A stretch of 64,000 nt of DNA, taken from NCBI GenBank assembly GCA_019748195.1, contig JAIEPW010000044.1, positions 95,506 to 159,505 of the forward strand, in the 5' to 3' direction. The position numbers and the translations under genes were made by a program. The notes beneath the pieces are model-generated. The model was not told the DNA's origin and ran no database searches. It was given only the letters and a program-made list of their open reading frames with translations. Source of the DNA: Bryobacteraceae bacterium (GTDB taxonomy: Bacteria > Acidobacteriota > Terriglobia > Bryobacterales > Bryobacteraceae). Shown piece by piece: positions 43,375 through 53,426 of this stretch. How positions within the stretch are numbered: position 1 is the stretch's first letter; every line of letters begins with the position of its first letter.

Positions 43375-43914
43375 ATGAATGACCCCGCCTCGCGGATCAC
43401 CCTGCTGCTGATGGACGTAGACGGCGTGCTCACCGATGGAAGCCTGTATCACCTTCCGGACGCACAGGGCCGCATGGTGGAAACCAAGGGATTTGATTCG
43501 CAGGACGGCCTGGCGCTCCGCTGGCTGCGGGATGCGGGCATCGAAACCGGCGTCATCAGCGGGCGCATCTCGCTGGCCGTGGAGGAGCGGGCGCGGCAAC
43601 TGGACATCGCCTACGTCTACCAGGGGCACCTGGAGAAGGTGCCGATTCTCGAAGAGATTTTGCGCAAGTCGGGCAAGAGGCCGGAGGAGGTCGCCTATAT
43701 CGGCGACGACTTCACCGATATCGTGATCATGCGACGCGTGGGGTGGGCCGTGGCGCCCGCCAACGCGAGGCCGGAAGTTCAAGCCGCGGCGCAACTGGTG
43801 ACCCAGGCATCCGGCGGGCGCGGCGCGGTCCGGGAAACCGCCGAAGCAATCCTGAAGGCGCGCGGCCTATGGGAATCCATCCTCCGGAAGTACGAGGCGG
43901 ACACGAATGAATGA
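43375..43914 (+). CDS. kdsC: HAD-type phosphatase of the KdsC family (3-deoxy-D-manno-octulosonate 8-phosphate phosphatase)
   Basis: A 179-residue HAD IIIA phosphatase without cap domain. The active-site motif is LLMDVDGVLTDGS (catalytic Asp pair), followed by SGRISLAVEERARQL and the metal-binding YIGDDFTDIVIMRRVG. Size and motifs fit KdsC, which removes phosphate from Kdo-8-P or relatives such as Neu9P/KDN9P. No other Kdo gene is in the window, so the assignment to Kdo itself is tentative. It starts four bases after the aminotransferase stop and overlaps the next gene by eight. Confidence 0.82.
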   Translation: MNDPASRITLLLMDVDGVLTDGSLYHLPDAQGRMVETKGFDSQDGLALRWLRDAGIETGVISGRISLAVEERARQLDIAYVYQGHLEKVPILEEILRKSGKRPEEVAYIGDDFTDIVIMRRVGWAVAPANARPEVQAAAQLVTQASGGRGAVRETAEAILKARGLWESILRKYEADTNE

Positions 43915-44563
43915 CCGTTTGGGAATTGTCGTGATCGCGGACTCCGGACCCGGCGTCCTGCACCAGCTTACCGGGGTCATCGCGCGCCATCAGGGCAACA
44001 TCGCGAGCGTCGAGCTGAGCGGCGCGCAGGGTCCGCGAGCGCAGATCTATTTCGAGATCGACCTTCCGGGAGAACAAAGCACCCTGATCGAGGAGTTGCA
44101 GACGCTGGACATCGTGCGCGAAGCCCGTCAGGTGAAGACTTTGCAAACGATCTACGGCAAGCGCATCATTATCATGGGCGGCGGCGCGCAGGTGGGTCAG
44201 GTGGCGATCGGCGCGATTTCCGAGGCGGACCGCCATAACATCCGCGGCGAGCATATCTCCGTGGACACCATTCCCCTGGTGGGCGAGCAGCCCTTGGCCG
44301 ACGCCGTTCGCGCCGCCGCGCGGCTGCCGCGGGCCCGTGCGCTGGTGCTGGCCGGATCGTTGATGGGCGGCGACATCGAAAACGCCGTTCTCGAAGTGCG
44401 CGCGCAAGGCCTGCTGGTGGTGAGCCTGAACATGGCGGGCAGCGTTCCCGATGCGGCGGACCTTGTGGTTACCGATCCCGTTCAGGCCGGCGTGATGACC
44501 GTGATGGCCGTAGCCGATACCGCGAAGTTCGCGGTGGAGCGGCTGAAGCGCCGCGTTTACTGA
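43907..44563 (+). CDS. ACT-domain protein
   Basis: A 218-residue protein. Residues 1-80 are an ACT domain (RLGIVVIADSGPGVLHQLTGVIARHQGNI). The rest forms a second domain with GKRIIIMGGGAQVGQVAIGAISEADRHNIRGEHISVDTIPLVGEQ, which resembles a domain I remember from methanogen ACT proteins. The first domain would bind an amino acid or similar small ligand; what the second does is not known to me. It ends the plus-strand operon, overlapping kdsC; its stop overlaps by seven bases the stop of the convergent anti-sigma gene. Confidence 0.72.
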   Translation: MNDRLGIVVIADSGPGVLHQLTGVIARHQGNIASVELSGAQGPRAQIYFEIDLPGEQSTLIEELQTLDIVREARQVKTLQTIYGKRIIIMGGGAQVGQVAIGAISEADRHNIRGEHISVDTIPLVGEQPLADAVRAAARLPRARALVLAGSLMGGDIENAVLEVRAQGLLVVSLNMAGSVPDAADLVVTDPVQAGVMTVMAVADTAKFAVERLKRRVY

Positions 44564-45192
44564 GGTTCCACATCCAGCGCGAACTCGCGCCGCAATTCGC
44601 CGCCGGGTGTGAAAATCCGCAGCCACACCCTTCCGGGATCGAGACCTGTATTCACCCGCAGCGTGATTCGCGAGCCTTCGACCACCCCCGGGCCGCGCCA
44701 GATCTCCGCGCCGGTGCTGTTCACCAGACGGCCTTCCACCGTGCCGGTCATATCCTCGGCGGGCGCCAGCAGCCGCAGCGGGCGATCCGCGCCTGCCTTT
44801 GCGCTCAGTTTCGCCCCGCGCAGAGATTCGAGCACGATCGTCTGCTCGGGACGGGGGATCGCCATGTGGGGCGGACGGAAGGAGTAATACGCCGTGAACG
44901 CGACCAGCGCCACGGCGGGCAATGCCCAATTCAGTATCGGTTGCCAGGTCCAGGCAGAGGACTCCGCGCGACGCTGGGCCTCCGGCTGGGAAGCCGCGCG
45001 AAAGGACGTGACGAATTGGTCCAGCTCCGCCAGTTGATCCTGGCAGGTGTGGCAGATCAGCAGGTGTTCCTCCACCACCGCCGAACCGGCGTCGTCCAGG
45101 CGCCCGAGGCAATATAGCTCGAGCGTATCCGGGGGCGGATGCCCGCGGGGTGCGCGAGGCAGCGGTTCACCGCCCGATGGTGGGGTCGACAT
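44557..45192 (-). CDS. Zinc-finger anti-sigma factor
   Basis: A 211-residue protein. EEHLLICHTCQDQL gives the H-x3-C-x2-C zinc-binding anti-sigma (ZAS) signature near residue 47, in the N-terminal cytoplasmic part. One membrane helix (LNWALPAVALVAFTAYYSF) comes at about residue 95, then a C-terminal beta-rich domain of about 100 residues outside. It starts 28 bases behind the sigma factor gene, the usual order of sigma and its antagonist. It should hold the sigma factor inactive until an external or membrane signal acts on it. Confidence 0.82.
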   Translation of the reverse strand: MSTPPSGGEPLPRAPRGHPPPDTLELYCLGRLDDAGSAVVEEHLLICHTCQDQLAELDQFVTSFRAASQPEAQRRAESSAWTWQPILNWALPAVALVAFTAYYSFRPPHMAIPRPEQTIVLESLRGAKLSAKAGADRPLRLLAPAEDMTGTVEGRLVNSTGAEIWRGPGVVEGSRITLRVNTGLDPGRVWLRIFTPGGELRREFALDVEPQ

Positions 45193-45220
45193 TCTGGCCT
45201 CCGAACAACTCTTTTGTAAG

Positions 45221-45937
45221 TTAGTGCGCCTCGGAAGCAGAAGTTCTCAGAAAAAATGCGCCGATCGACTTCTGCGCCAGCTTTTTTCGCCCCAATTCGC
45301 CAAACCGCGCCTTAGCCCGTGACTTGAGCAGCCGGAACTGTGTGTCGCTTAACACCATTTCGGAGCAGATCTGCTCCTGACTCTGCTCCCGCAGGTAGAA
45401 GCGAGTCAGGATCTCGCGGTCCCGGGGCGAGAGCTCGTTCAGGACACGGCGGATCAGGTCCTCCCGCTGCTGCAGCATGATGGTCTCTTCCGGGGTCCGC
45501 GCCGGATCGATGACGCGCGTGCCGGTTTCGATATCCGCCTGCTCGCGCCGCACCTGTACGACGCGGTCGATATGCGAAGCCACCTGCCGCCGGACTATGG
45601 TGCGGACAAATCCCATCAGGCGCTCCGGCTCGCGAAGTTCGCCGCGTTGGATGGCCTGCACCACCAGCAGGAATGTGTCGTGAACCTTGTCGTCCAGCTC
45701 CTGCACGCCCAACTGGCGGCAGAAGTAGAAGCGGATGCCGCGGGAGAAGAGACGGTACAGCTCCGTCAGCCCCTGATCCTCGCCGCACTTGATCTGTTCC
45801 ACCAGTCGCCGCCAATCGGTATGGTGATGTTCTTCCGGCCCCAGGGCCAGAATCTCGTCGTTATCATGCGGAACGGCGTCCGCTGCCGCGCCGGGTTCGG
45901 CGGCCTGTCGAATGCACACGGTTCGACCAGGGGACAT
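45221..45937 (-). CDS. RNA polymerase sigma factor, ECF-like sigma-70 family
   Basis: A 238-residue protein. Region 2 is FYFCRQLGVQELDDKVHDTFLLVVQAI and RLMGFVRTIVRRQVASHID; region 4 is VLNELSPRDREILTRFYLREQSQEQICSEMVLSDTQFRLLKSRAKARF, a helix-turn-helix. Regions 1 and 3 of housekeeping sigma factors are missing. There is an extra N-terminal part of about 45 residues. Its ATG follows the CHAT gene's stop without a gap, and the anti-sigma gene comes next, so the three are one operon. Confidence 0.85.
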   Translation of the reverse strand: MSPGRTVCIRQAAEPGAAADAVPHDNDEILALGPEEHHHTDWRRLVEQIKCGEDQGLTELYRLFSRGIRFYFCRQLGVQELDDKVHDTFLLVVQAIQRGELREPERLMGFVRTIVRRQVASHIDRVVQVRREQADIETGTRVIDPARTPEETIMLQQREDLIRRVLNELSPRDREILTRFYLREQSQEQICSEMVLSDTQFRLLKSRAKARFGELGRKKLAQKSIGAFFLRTSASEAH

Positions 45938-48409
45938 CTAAGGACTCCCTTCCAGGACTCGATAGCCCGCCCAGGATCGCGACCCCGCCTGCCAGGAACG
46001 GGATCGGAGCATCGAGATTTGCGCTCGTTGCAGAGCCGCGGCCGCATTGCCCGGGTTGCCACGCCCGGTTGCGTTCAGGCTCTGATAATAAAGCTTCCAG
46101 ATTTCGCCGTGATGGTCCGGCACGGGCCACTGCGCGCCCACTACTTCCGCCGCGCCCGCGATCAGCCAGGCGCGCGCCAGTCCCACCAGACCCGCCCCCG
46201 GCGCCGGCGCTCCACCGCCGCTTTCGCAGCCCGATAACACCACCAGCGCGCCGGGGATCTGCAGCGCGGCGACATCCTGAACGGTCCAGGCTTCCTGCTG
46301 CCCGTCCTGGTTCAGCCCCAGGGCGATCATCGCCTCCCCCCGCGCCGTGGTCGGAACCACGTGAGTCGCCAGGTGAACCGTGCCCGTGAAGCCCGTCAGC
46401 ATGCGGGCAAGGCCGGCGGGCGAAACGCTCGATCCGGTCATCACCAACGCTTCGCCCCCGGTCCAATTCTTCGCCGCCCATTGAACCTCCGGCCCGCTGC
46501 CCACCAGCCGGTTCAGCTCCGCCACCGGTCCGCGCCGCAACAAGCCTCCCGTCCAGGAAACCGTCTGGTAGCGGTCATCGGCCCGGTTGTAAACCGGATC
46601 GCCGACGCCGATAAAGTCCCCACCCCGGCCCGCCGGTGGCCGGAACTGCACCAGTCCGAACACATGCCGCAAACTGTGCCGCTCCACTAAGAACACCGGC
46701 CTGCCTCCGTCATCCCCGGCCACCAGGGCTGCGAAGGGCAGGTCGAACAGCGGTTCATCGAGCGATAACACCCACTCAGCGCTCGATTGGGCATCGGAGT
46801 CCGCAAACAGAAGCCGGTAGAGGTTCCGGCCGAGCCGCAAGGCCTCGGGCCGGTTGCCTTCCACCGCATCGCGGAACTCCGCGACCTGCCGCCGCAGTTC
46901 CGCGGATCCCGGAAGTTTACGGAGTTGTATCCCGTCAGACGTAACAGACCAGACATAACAGTTTGCTTTTCCCTCGGCGAAGCTGAAGAACGCCCTCTCT
47001 TTGCCCTGCGCTCGGCCGGGTGAAAGAATAAGTGAATTCCACGTGTGGAAATTCTCGGATTCTCTTGTGGAAAAAGTACCGGCCGCCAAGGATTCCAGTT
47101 CCGCCAGTTCCAACCGCAGCTCCAGGCAACGTCTGGCTTCGGCTGCCGAGAAGCCTTCGAGCAATCTCGTCTCCAGTCGGCGAAGCTCCGAAACACGGTC
47201 CCAGTAGACGGCGGGAAGCGGGGACCCGGACCCGCGGGCCGACACCGCGTGTTGAAACGTGGAGGAGCGGATGTCCTCCAGGTCCAGCAGGATGCGTTTC
47301 TTCAAGTCATCGTCTTTGCGCTCCATGGCGACGCCCGCCCCCAGCGACACATACTCGCCGAGCATTCCCCGGTAGAGTGCCGAATTGGAACTGTTCCAGA
47401 ACGGATCTGCTTTTGGCAGCTCGTTCCGCCACCGGCGGGCGTGATGCAGAGCGTCGCGATAGGCTTCGAGCGCGGCGTCCTGGCCGCCCAGCGCGGCGGA
47501 GACTCGTGCCCGGTGGTGATGCAGCACATAAGGGGGCAAAGTACGGCTGAGGAAGTCGTAGTCGCGGAAGGCGCGTTCGAGGAGGAGTCCGGCGGCGGCG
47601 GCATCGCCTTGCTCCAGGCGCAGGACGGACAGCCGGAATCGGCTGAGGGAGATCTCGTCCGGCTGCCTGCGCAGCCGCAGCGCGTAAGCACGGCTATGCG
47701 CGTCCTCGGCCGCGTCCAGTTCGCCGCGCTTCAATCGCGAAACGCCCAGCTTGTCCCAGGCCCAGGCTTCGCGGGCAGGGGCGTCCATGGCGCGCGCCCG
47801 TTCGATGCCGTCCTCGTACAGCTCCTCGGACTCGCGGGACCGGCCCAATTCGCTGAACACTGTAGCGGCTTGCAGGGTCACTTCCAGCCGCAGCGTCGCC
47901 GCAGCGGCGTCGGCGGCATCAGCCAGGCGGGCGCAGGCGCGCATCGCGTTTTGGATCGCCAGCAGCGCCGCGTTCGCATCCGCGAACTCCAGATAAACGG
48001 AAGAGAGCGCGGTGTGAACCCGGGCCAAGTCATCCCAGGATCGTGCTTTTCGCGCGATTTCGGCCGCCGACAGATAAAGCCGCAAGGTGGTTCGATAGCG
48101 GAACGCCCGGTAATGAACCTGGGCCAGATTGCCCAGAAACATGACCTCGTAGCGGGGGTTGCGGAGGCGCCGGGCCAGGTCAAAGCCCTGCTCCGCCGCC
48201 TGCTGCGCGGCGTCAAACCGCCGCTCCGCCAGCAACCGGACAAGCTCCCGCGCCTGGTCGCGCAGGATGGCACGAAATTTCTTTTGCGCCTCCGGACTGG
48301 CGGCGAGTCCGGGTTTCGCGTGCGAGCCTTCCGAAGCTAAGGCCAGCGCGACGGTCAGAAAGGCGCAGACCGTCCTCAGTTTCAATGGAGTCGAAGGATG
48401 CCGGCGCAA
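45938..48409 (-). CDS. Exported TPR-CHAT domain protein (caspase-like peptidase)
   Basis: An 823-residue protein with an N-terminal signal (LRTVCAFLTVALALASEGSHA), some six to eight TPR-like helical pairs (about residues 40-400) and a C-terminal CHAT domain (about 540-820). The catalytic dyad of the family is visible: His683 in VHLATHVV and Cys728 in VVLSGCESGGG. CHAT proteins are separase/caspase-like cysteine peptidases; bacterial ones cut specific partner proteins. Being exported and co-transcribed with a sigma/anti-sigma pair, it might sense or cut a periplasmic target that controls the sigma factor. The operon also includes a 26-codon peptide ORF 61 bases upstream. Confidence 0.85.
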   Translation of the reverse strand: MRRHPSTPLKLRTVCAFLTVALALASEGSHAKPGLAASPEAQKKFRAILRDQARELVRLLAERRFDAAQQAAEQGFDLARRLRNPRYEVMFLGNLAQVHYRAFRYRTTLRLYLSAAEIARKARSWDDLARVHTALSSVYLEFADANAALLAIQNAMRACARLADAADAAAATLRLEVTLQAATVFSELGRSRESEELYEDGIERARAMDAPAREAWAWDKLGVSRLKRGELDAAEDAHSRAYALRLRRQPDEISLSRFRLSVLRLEQGDAAAAGLLLERAFRDYDFLSRTLPPYVLHHHRARVSAALGGQDAALEAYRDALHHARRWRNELPKADPFWNSSNSALYRGMLGEYVSLGAGVAMERKDDDLKKRILLDLEDIRSSTFQHAVSARGSGSPLPAVYWDRVSELRRLETRLLEGFSAAEARRCLELRLELAELESLAAGTFSTRESENFHTWNSLILSPGRAQGKERAFFSFAEGKANCYVWSVTSDGIQLRKLPGSAELRRQVAEFRDAVEGNRPEALRLGRNLYRLLFADSDAQSSAEWVLSLDEPLFDLPFAALVAGDDGGRPVFLVERHSLRHVFGLVQFRPPAGRGGDFIGVGDPVYNRADDRYQTVSWTGGLLRRGPVAELNRLVGSGPEVQWAAKNWTGGEALVMTGSSVSPAGLARMLTGFTGTVHLATHVVPTTARGEAMIALGLNQDGQQEAWTVQDVAALQIPGALVVLSGCESGGGAPAPGAGLVGLARAWLIAGAAEVVGAQWPVPDHHGEIWKLYYQSLNATGRGNPGNAAAALQRAQISMLRSRSWQAGSRSWAGYRVLEGSP

Positions 48410-48470
48410 AATTGCGCGCCGGCATCTTCGATCTTAGCTCAGAATTTCCCTTTGCTCCTATAGCCCATTG

Positions 48471-48551
48471 CTACAGAAGGTTCCATTCGAACCCCCCGGG
48501 ATCATCCGGGGGAGGGGGGAAGGTCACGATGAGCGGATCTTCGAAACGCAT
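48471..48551 (-). CDS. 26-residue peptide ORF in front of the CHAT operon
   Basis: A small minus-strand frame coding for MRFEDPLIVTFPPPPDDP followed by GGFEWNLL. The ATG at 48551 follows AAAGGAGACGAACCAC, a strong ribosome binding site at good distance, and the frame ends 61 bases before the CHAT protein start. There is no signal peptide and no membrane segment. Proline run, DD and GGFEW recall the PPP-x-DYDGFE repeat of the protein at 53551. A 7-bp inverted repeat (CCCCCGG...CCGGGGG) lies within the ORF and could be structural instead. Not in any family I know. Confidence 0.5.
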   Translation of the reverse strand: MRFEDPLIVTFPPPPDDPGGFEWNLL

Positions 48552-48816
48552 GTGGTTCGTCTCCTTTGCTTTACGTTGCTGGACGCCCTCCGCGGAGCGC
48601 CCTCTGCGGACAAAGTAGGGCCGGGCCGCCGCGCCCCGGCGACGGGGGATTGCTAAGCAACTCAAAATCCAGCAAATCGAGTTCGGGTTTTGCTGTCACT
48701 CGCATTTCCGCGCAGGCCGGTTGGGAGATGACAGCGGGGGACGAAGTTCTCTATAATGAGAGACACTGCCCGTAGCAGTAGTGCGTCGGTACCCACCCTC
48801 GCCTCAAAGTTCCGCC
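48552..48816 (+). promoter_or_regulatory. Divergent intergenic region with the ffh operon promoter
   Basis: A good sigma-70 promoter faces right: ATGACA at 48728-48733, then 18 bases, then TATAAT at 48752-48757, about 60 bases before the ffh start at 48817. The rest (48552-48720) must hold the promoter of the CHAT operon on the other strand; I see no convincing box for it. A GC-rich imperfect hairpin lies at about 48618-48650. Confidence 0.6.
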
Positions 48817-50178
<1,362 letters not shown>

Positions 50179-50220
50179 TCGGTTTACGAAGTATTGGTAC
50201 AGGAGAGCGAGAGAAGCACA

Positions 50221-50475
50221 ATGCTGATGATTCGATTGGCGCGGTTCGGCGCAAAGAAGAAGCCGACCTACCGCGTGGTGGTGATCGACAAGGAGCGGGC
50301 GCGCGACAGCCGCGCCGTGGAAGTGGTGGGGCATTACAACCCGGTGGCGCAACCGGCGCAGGTGAAGCTGGATCACCAGCGGATCGAGTATTGGATGAAG
50401 AACGGCGCGCAGCCCTCCGAGACGGTGGCGCGATTGATGAAGAAGAACCCGGCGCCGGAGCCGGTTTCCGCCTAG
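50221..50475 (+). CDS. rpsP: 30S ribosomal protein S16
   Basis: An 84-residue protein with the S16 signature [20 protein letters not shown] followed by [14 protein letters not shown]. It binds the 5' domain of 16S rRNA and helps 30S assembly. The ATG at 50221 was chosen by the conserved N-terminus; a weak GAGAG lies upstream. Second gene of the ffh operon, 42 bases behind ffh. Confidence 0.95.
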   Translation: MLMIRLARFGAKKKPTYRVVVIDKERARDSRAVEVVGHYNPVAQPAQVKLDHQRIEYWMKNGAQPSETVARLMKKNPAPEPVSA

Positions 50476-50581
50476 GAGCGGGCGCGCCGGTGCGGCGGGT
50501 CCCGGCGCGGAGCGCCCGGCCGGGAAGGCTCGATCCTTGAAAATGCTAGAATCACGCGAACAAAAAACCGGGGAGTTGACC

Positions 50582-50812
50582 GTGAAAGAACTGGTTGAAG
50601 AGATCGCGAAAGCGCTGGTGGATGAGCCGGAGGGCGTCAGCGTCTCCGAGATTCAGGGCGAGCAGACCACGGTCCTGGAGTTGCGCGTCGCGCCGGGCGA
50701 CATCGGCAAGGTAATCGGGAAGCAGGGCCGCACGGCGCGCTCGATCCGGACCTTGCTGGGCGCGGTGAGCACCAAGCTGAACCGGCGATACACGCTCGAA
50801 ATCCTGGAATAG
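50582..50812 (+). CDS. khpA: KH-domain RNA-binding protein KhpA
   Basis: A 76-residue KH-domain protein with the GxxG-type loop [19 protein letters not shown]. The GTG at 50582, behind GGGGAG, starts [19 protein letters not shown] exactly as in the family; the frame is open 15 codons more to the left. KhpA binds RNA and, in Gram-positive bacteria, works with KhpB in small-RNA and cell-size control. Its place between rpsP and rimM is the usual one. The 106 bases before it are GC-rich with no gene. Confidence 0.9.
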   Translation: MKELVEEIAKALVDEPEGVSVSEIQGEQTTVLELRVAPGDIGKVIGKQGRTARSIRTLLGAVSTKLNRRYTLEILE

Positions 50813-50818
50813 CCGGCG

Positions 50819-51343
50819 GTGGATTGGGTAGCCATCGCCGAACTGGTCCGGCCAAGGGGGACGCGGGGTGAGCTGGTGGGGGAGCCGCTCAGCGATCATC
50901 CCGAACGTTTTTCCGCTCTCCGCCGGGTTTTCTTGAACGCAGCCGGGGCTCGCCGCGAAGTCGCGGTGCTGGAAACCTGGTGGCATGACCGGCGGCTGGT
51001 GTTCCGCTTTGACGGCATCGATTCGATCGCCGAGGCGGAAAAGTGGCGGGGCGCGCTGGTCGAAGTGCCCGCCGGGGAGCGATGGCCGCTGCCCGCAGGA
51101 CGCTACTACCACTCGGACCTGATCGGTTGCCGCGTGGAACGCGCCGGCGTTGCGATCGGCGTGGTGACGGATGTGGAAGAACCGGGCGCGCAGTCGCTGT
51201 TGAGCGTGCGGCTGGCGGACGGGCGGCAGGCAAGCGTGCCGCTGGTTCCCGCGGTTTGTCCGGAAGTGGATATCGCGGGGCGGCGGATCGTGATCGACCC
51301 GCCGGAAGGGTTGCTGGATCTGGACTCGCCGGAAGTGGAATGA
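50819..51343 (+). CDS. rimM: Ribosome maturation factor RimM
   Basis: A 174-residue protein: N-terminal RimM barrel (VRPRGTRGELVGEPLSDHPERF) and C-terminal PRC-barrel (YYHSDLIGCRVERAGVAIGVVTDVEEPGAQSLLSV). It binds S19 and helps 16S rRNA processing and 30S head maturation. It starts with GTG six bases after khpA and overlaps trmD by four bases. Confidence 0.92.
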   Translation: MDWVAIAELVRPRGTRGELVGEPLSDHPERFSALRRVFLNAAGARREVAVLETWWHDRRLVFRFDGIDSIAEAEKWRGALVEVPAGERWPLPAGRYYHSDLIGCRVERAGVAIGVVTDVEEPGAQSLLSVRLADGRQASVPLVPAVCPEVDIAGRRIVIDPPEGLLDLDSPEVE

Positions 51344-52077
51344 GATTCCATCTGGTTACGATCTTCCCGGAGTTTTTCGCCGGACCGTTCCAGCATGGAG
51401 TGGTGGCGCGGGCGCGGGAATCCGGGCTGGTCGATATCCAGGTCCACGATCTGCGAAACTGGACCAGGGACCGGCATCGCACGGTGGATGATCGCCCGTT
51501 TGGCGGCGGCGAAGGCATGGTGTTGAAGCCGGAGCCGCTGTTTGAGGCCGTCGAGTCGATCTGGCCGGAGCGGCCGGCCGGGTCGCGGGTGGTGCTGCTT
51601 TCGGCGCAGGGGCGGAGGCTGGATCAGCGGACGGCGCGGGAGCTGGCGGGGGCGAGCGAGTTGCTATTGATCTGCGGCCGTTACGAAGGCGTGGATGAGC
51701 GGGTAGCCGAGCATCTGGCCGACCTGGAGCTCTCGATCGGCGATTACGTGCTGAGCGGCGGCGAGCTGGCGGCGGCGGTGGTTGTGGATGTGGTGGCGCG
51801 GCTGCTGCCGGGCGTGCTCGGAAACGAGTCGTCGGCGGTGGCGGAATCGTTCGGGGAAAGCGGGCTGCTCGATTGTCCGCACTGGACGCGTCCCGCCGAG
51901 TTTCGAGGGTGGAGGGTTCCCGAGGTACTGCTGGGCGGGAATCATGCCGAGATTGAGAATTGGCGGCGCAAGGCGGCGTACGAGAAAACCGCCCGCCTGC
52001 GTCCGGACCTGATAGCGGAATCAGACCGGCGGGAGCCGGGAACGAAAGACAGTTTGGCAAGGAAGACAGAACCATGA
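51340..52077 (+). CDS. trmD: tRNA (guanine-N1)-methyltransferase TrmD
   Basis: A 245-residue SPOUT methyltransferase. The trefoil-knot SAM motifs [15 protein letters not shown] and [14 protein letters not shown] and the N-terminal [12 protein letters not shown] are diagnostic; [17 protein letters not shown] contacts the substrate. It methylates G37 of tRNAs and so prevents +1 frameshifting. The start overlaps rimM (ATGA) and the end overlaps rplS (ATGA). The C-terminus carries a charged tail of about 15 residues. Confidence 0.95.
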   Translation: MRFHLVTIFPEFFAGPFQHGVVARARESGLVDIQVHDLRNWTRDRHRTVDDRPFGGGEGMVLKPEPLFEAVESIWPERPAGSRVVLLSAQGRRLDQRTARELAGASELLLICGRYEGVDERVAEHLADLELSIGDYVLSGGELAAAVVVDVVARLLPGVLGNESSAVAESFGESGLLDCPHWTRPAEFRGWRVPEVLLGGNHAEIENWRRKAAYEKTARLRPDLIAESDRREPGTKDSLARKTEP

Positions 52078-52424
52078 TTCAGGCAGCATTGCAGAAAGTG
52101 CTGAGCAAGTATCAGCGCGCCCAGAAGCATCCGGACTTTCATATCGGCGACACCATCCGCGTGCACGTCAAGATCAAGGAAGGCGACAAAGAGCGTCTGC
52201 AGGCGTTTGAAGGGACCGTGATCAGCCGCAACAACACCGGGCTGGGCGAGACCATCACCGTACGCAAGGCCAGCTTCGGTCATGGCGTGGAGCGCATTTT
52301 CCCGGTGAACGCGCCGGTGGTGGATCATATCGATCTGATCCGGACCGGCCGCGTCCGCCGCGCCAAGCTCTATTACCTGCGGAACCTGAAGGGCAAAGCG
52401 GCCCGTCTGCGCGAGCGCGAGTAA
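52074..52424 (+). CDS. rplS: 50S ribosomal protein L19
   Basis: A 116-residue protein: [29 protein letters not shown], then [19 protein letters not shown] and [20 protein letters not shown], the classic L19 blocks. It sits at the 30S-50S interface. The ATG overlaps the trmD stop. Expected place in the operon. Confidence 0.96.
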   Translation: MIQAALQKVLSKYQRAQKHPDFHIGDTIRVHVKIKEGDKERLQAFEGTVISRNNTGLGETITVRKASFGHGVERIFPVNAPVVDHIDLIRTGRVRRAKLYYLRNLKGKAARLRERE

Positions 52425-52431
52425 AGGTAGC

Positions 52432-53127
52432 TTGCCCGGCTCTTCCCGCACTGTCTGCCGGAGCCGCCACGAGCGTGAAGCTCGCCGGGCGGGTTTCCGC
52501 GTGATCGCGGGAGTGGACGAAGTGGGGCGCGGATCGCTGTTCGGTCCGGTCTTCGCGGCCGCCGTGGTGCTTTGCCCGGATCGGCCGATCCGGGGCCTGC
52601 GCGACAGCAAGGTGCTCGATCCGGAGACGCGGGCGGAGCTTTCGCGCAAGATCCGGGAGCGGTCGGTAGCCTGGGCCTGCGCCGCGGCCGATGCCTTCGA
52701 GATCGACCGGTTGAACATCCTGCAGGCTTCCCGCCTGGCCATGAAGCGGGCCGTGGAGCGGCTGGCAGTCGCCTGCGATTACCTTCTGGTGGACGCCGTT
52801 CGCGTCGACCTCCCGCTGGAACAAGAGGCCCTGATTCACGGCGATGCGCGATGTGCCTCGATCGCCGCGGCGTCGATTGTGGCGAAAGTGGAACGGGACG
52901 CCTGCATGGACGCCTGGGACCGGGTCTTCCCGCAGTATGGACTCGGCCGGCACAAAGGCTACTACACCCCGGAGCATTTGGAAGCGCTGGCGGCCCACGG
53001 TCCCACGGCATTGCATCGCTTCAGCTTCGAGCCGGTGCGCGAATCCTGTCCGGAATCCGGCTGGCAGGGCTACCCGATTCCGCGCCAGGCGGAGCTATTC
53101 ACGGCCGCCGCGGCCGATCTGTCATGA
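52432..53127 (+). CDS. rnhB: Ribonuclease HII
   Basis: A 231-residue RNase HII with the catalytic GVDEVGRGSLFGPV motif (Asp-Glu), DSKVLDPETR, and later ALIHGDARCASIAAASIVAKVERD with the third Asp, followed by YGLGRHKGYYTPEHL. It cuts the RNA strand of hybrids and removes ribonucleotides from DNA. The TTG start at 52432 follows rplS by seven bases. The stop overlaps the next gene by four. Confidence 0.93.
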   Translation: MPGSSRTVCRSRHEREARRAGFRVIAGVDEVGRGSLFGPVFAAAVVLCPDRPIRGLRDSKVLDPETRAELSRKIRERSVAWACAAADAFEIDRLNILQASRLAMKRAVERLAVACDYLLVDAVRVDLPLEQEALIHGDARCASIAAASIVAKVERDACMDAWDRVFPQYGLGRHKGYYTPEHLEALAAHGPTALHRFSFEPVRESCPESGWQGYPIPRQAELFTAAAADLS

Positions 53128-53426
53128 CACCCGAGTCTCAAGCTCCGCCGGAGGCGATGCCGGAACGGCCGGCGGCGCGGCGATCCTGGGCGTCGATTCT
53201 TCTACGAGTCTGCTTTGCCATTTTCACCTTCGAAGTGGGCATCTTTCTGGTGGTGTTCCCGTGGATGGATGCCTGGTATCTGAACTCTCTTCCCACCTTT
53301 CACGCGTTTATCGAGGATCTGTGGATGGCTCCGGCGTTCAAGTCGGCGCTTACCGGACTGGGCCTGATCAATATTTACATAGCTTTAGTGCAGATCTTCC
53401 ATTTGCGGTCCCCGAACTCCCTCTAA
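53124..53426 (+). CDS. Small two-helix membrane protein of unknown function
   Basis: A 100-residue protein with a polar N-terminus, one helix at about 28-50 (SILLRVCFAIFTFEVGIFLVV) and another at about 73-95. Its ATG overlaps the rnhB stop, and it is the last gene of the ffh operon. I do not recognise the family; similar small proteins beside rnhB occur in acidobacteria as far as I recall. No motif for a function. Confidence 0.7.
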   Translation: MTPESQAPPEAMPERPAARRSWASILLRVCFAIFTFEVGIFLVVFPWMDAWYLNSLPTFHAFIEDLWMAPAFKSALTGLGLINIYIALVQIFHLRSPNSL

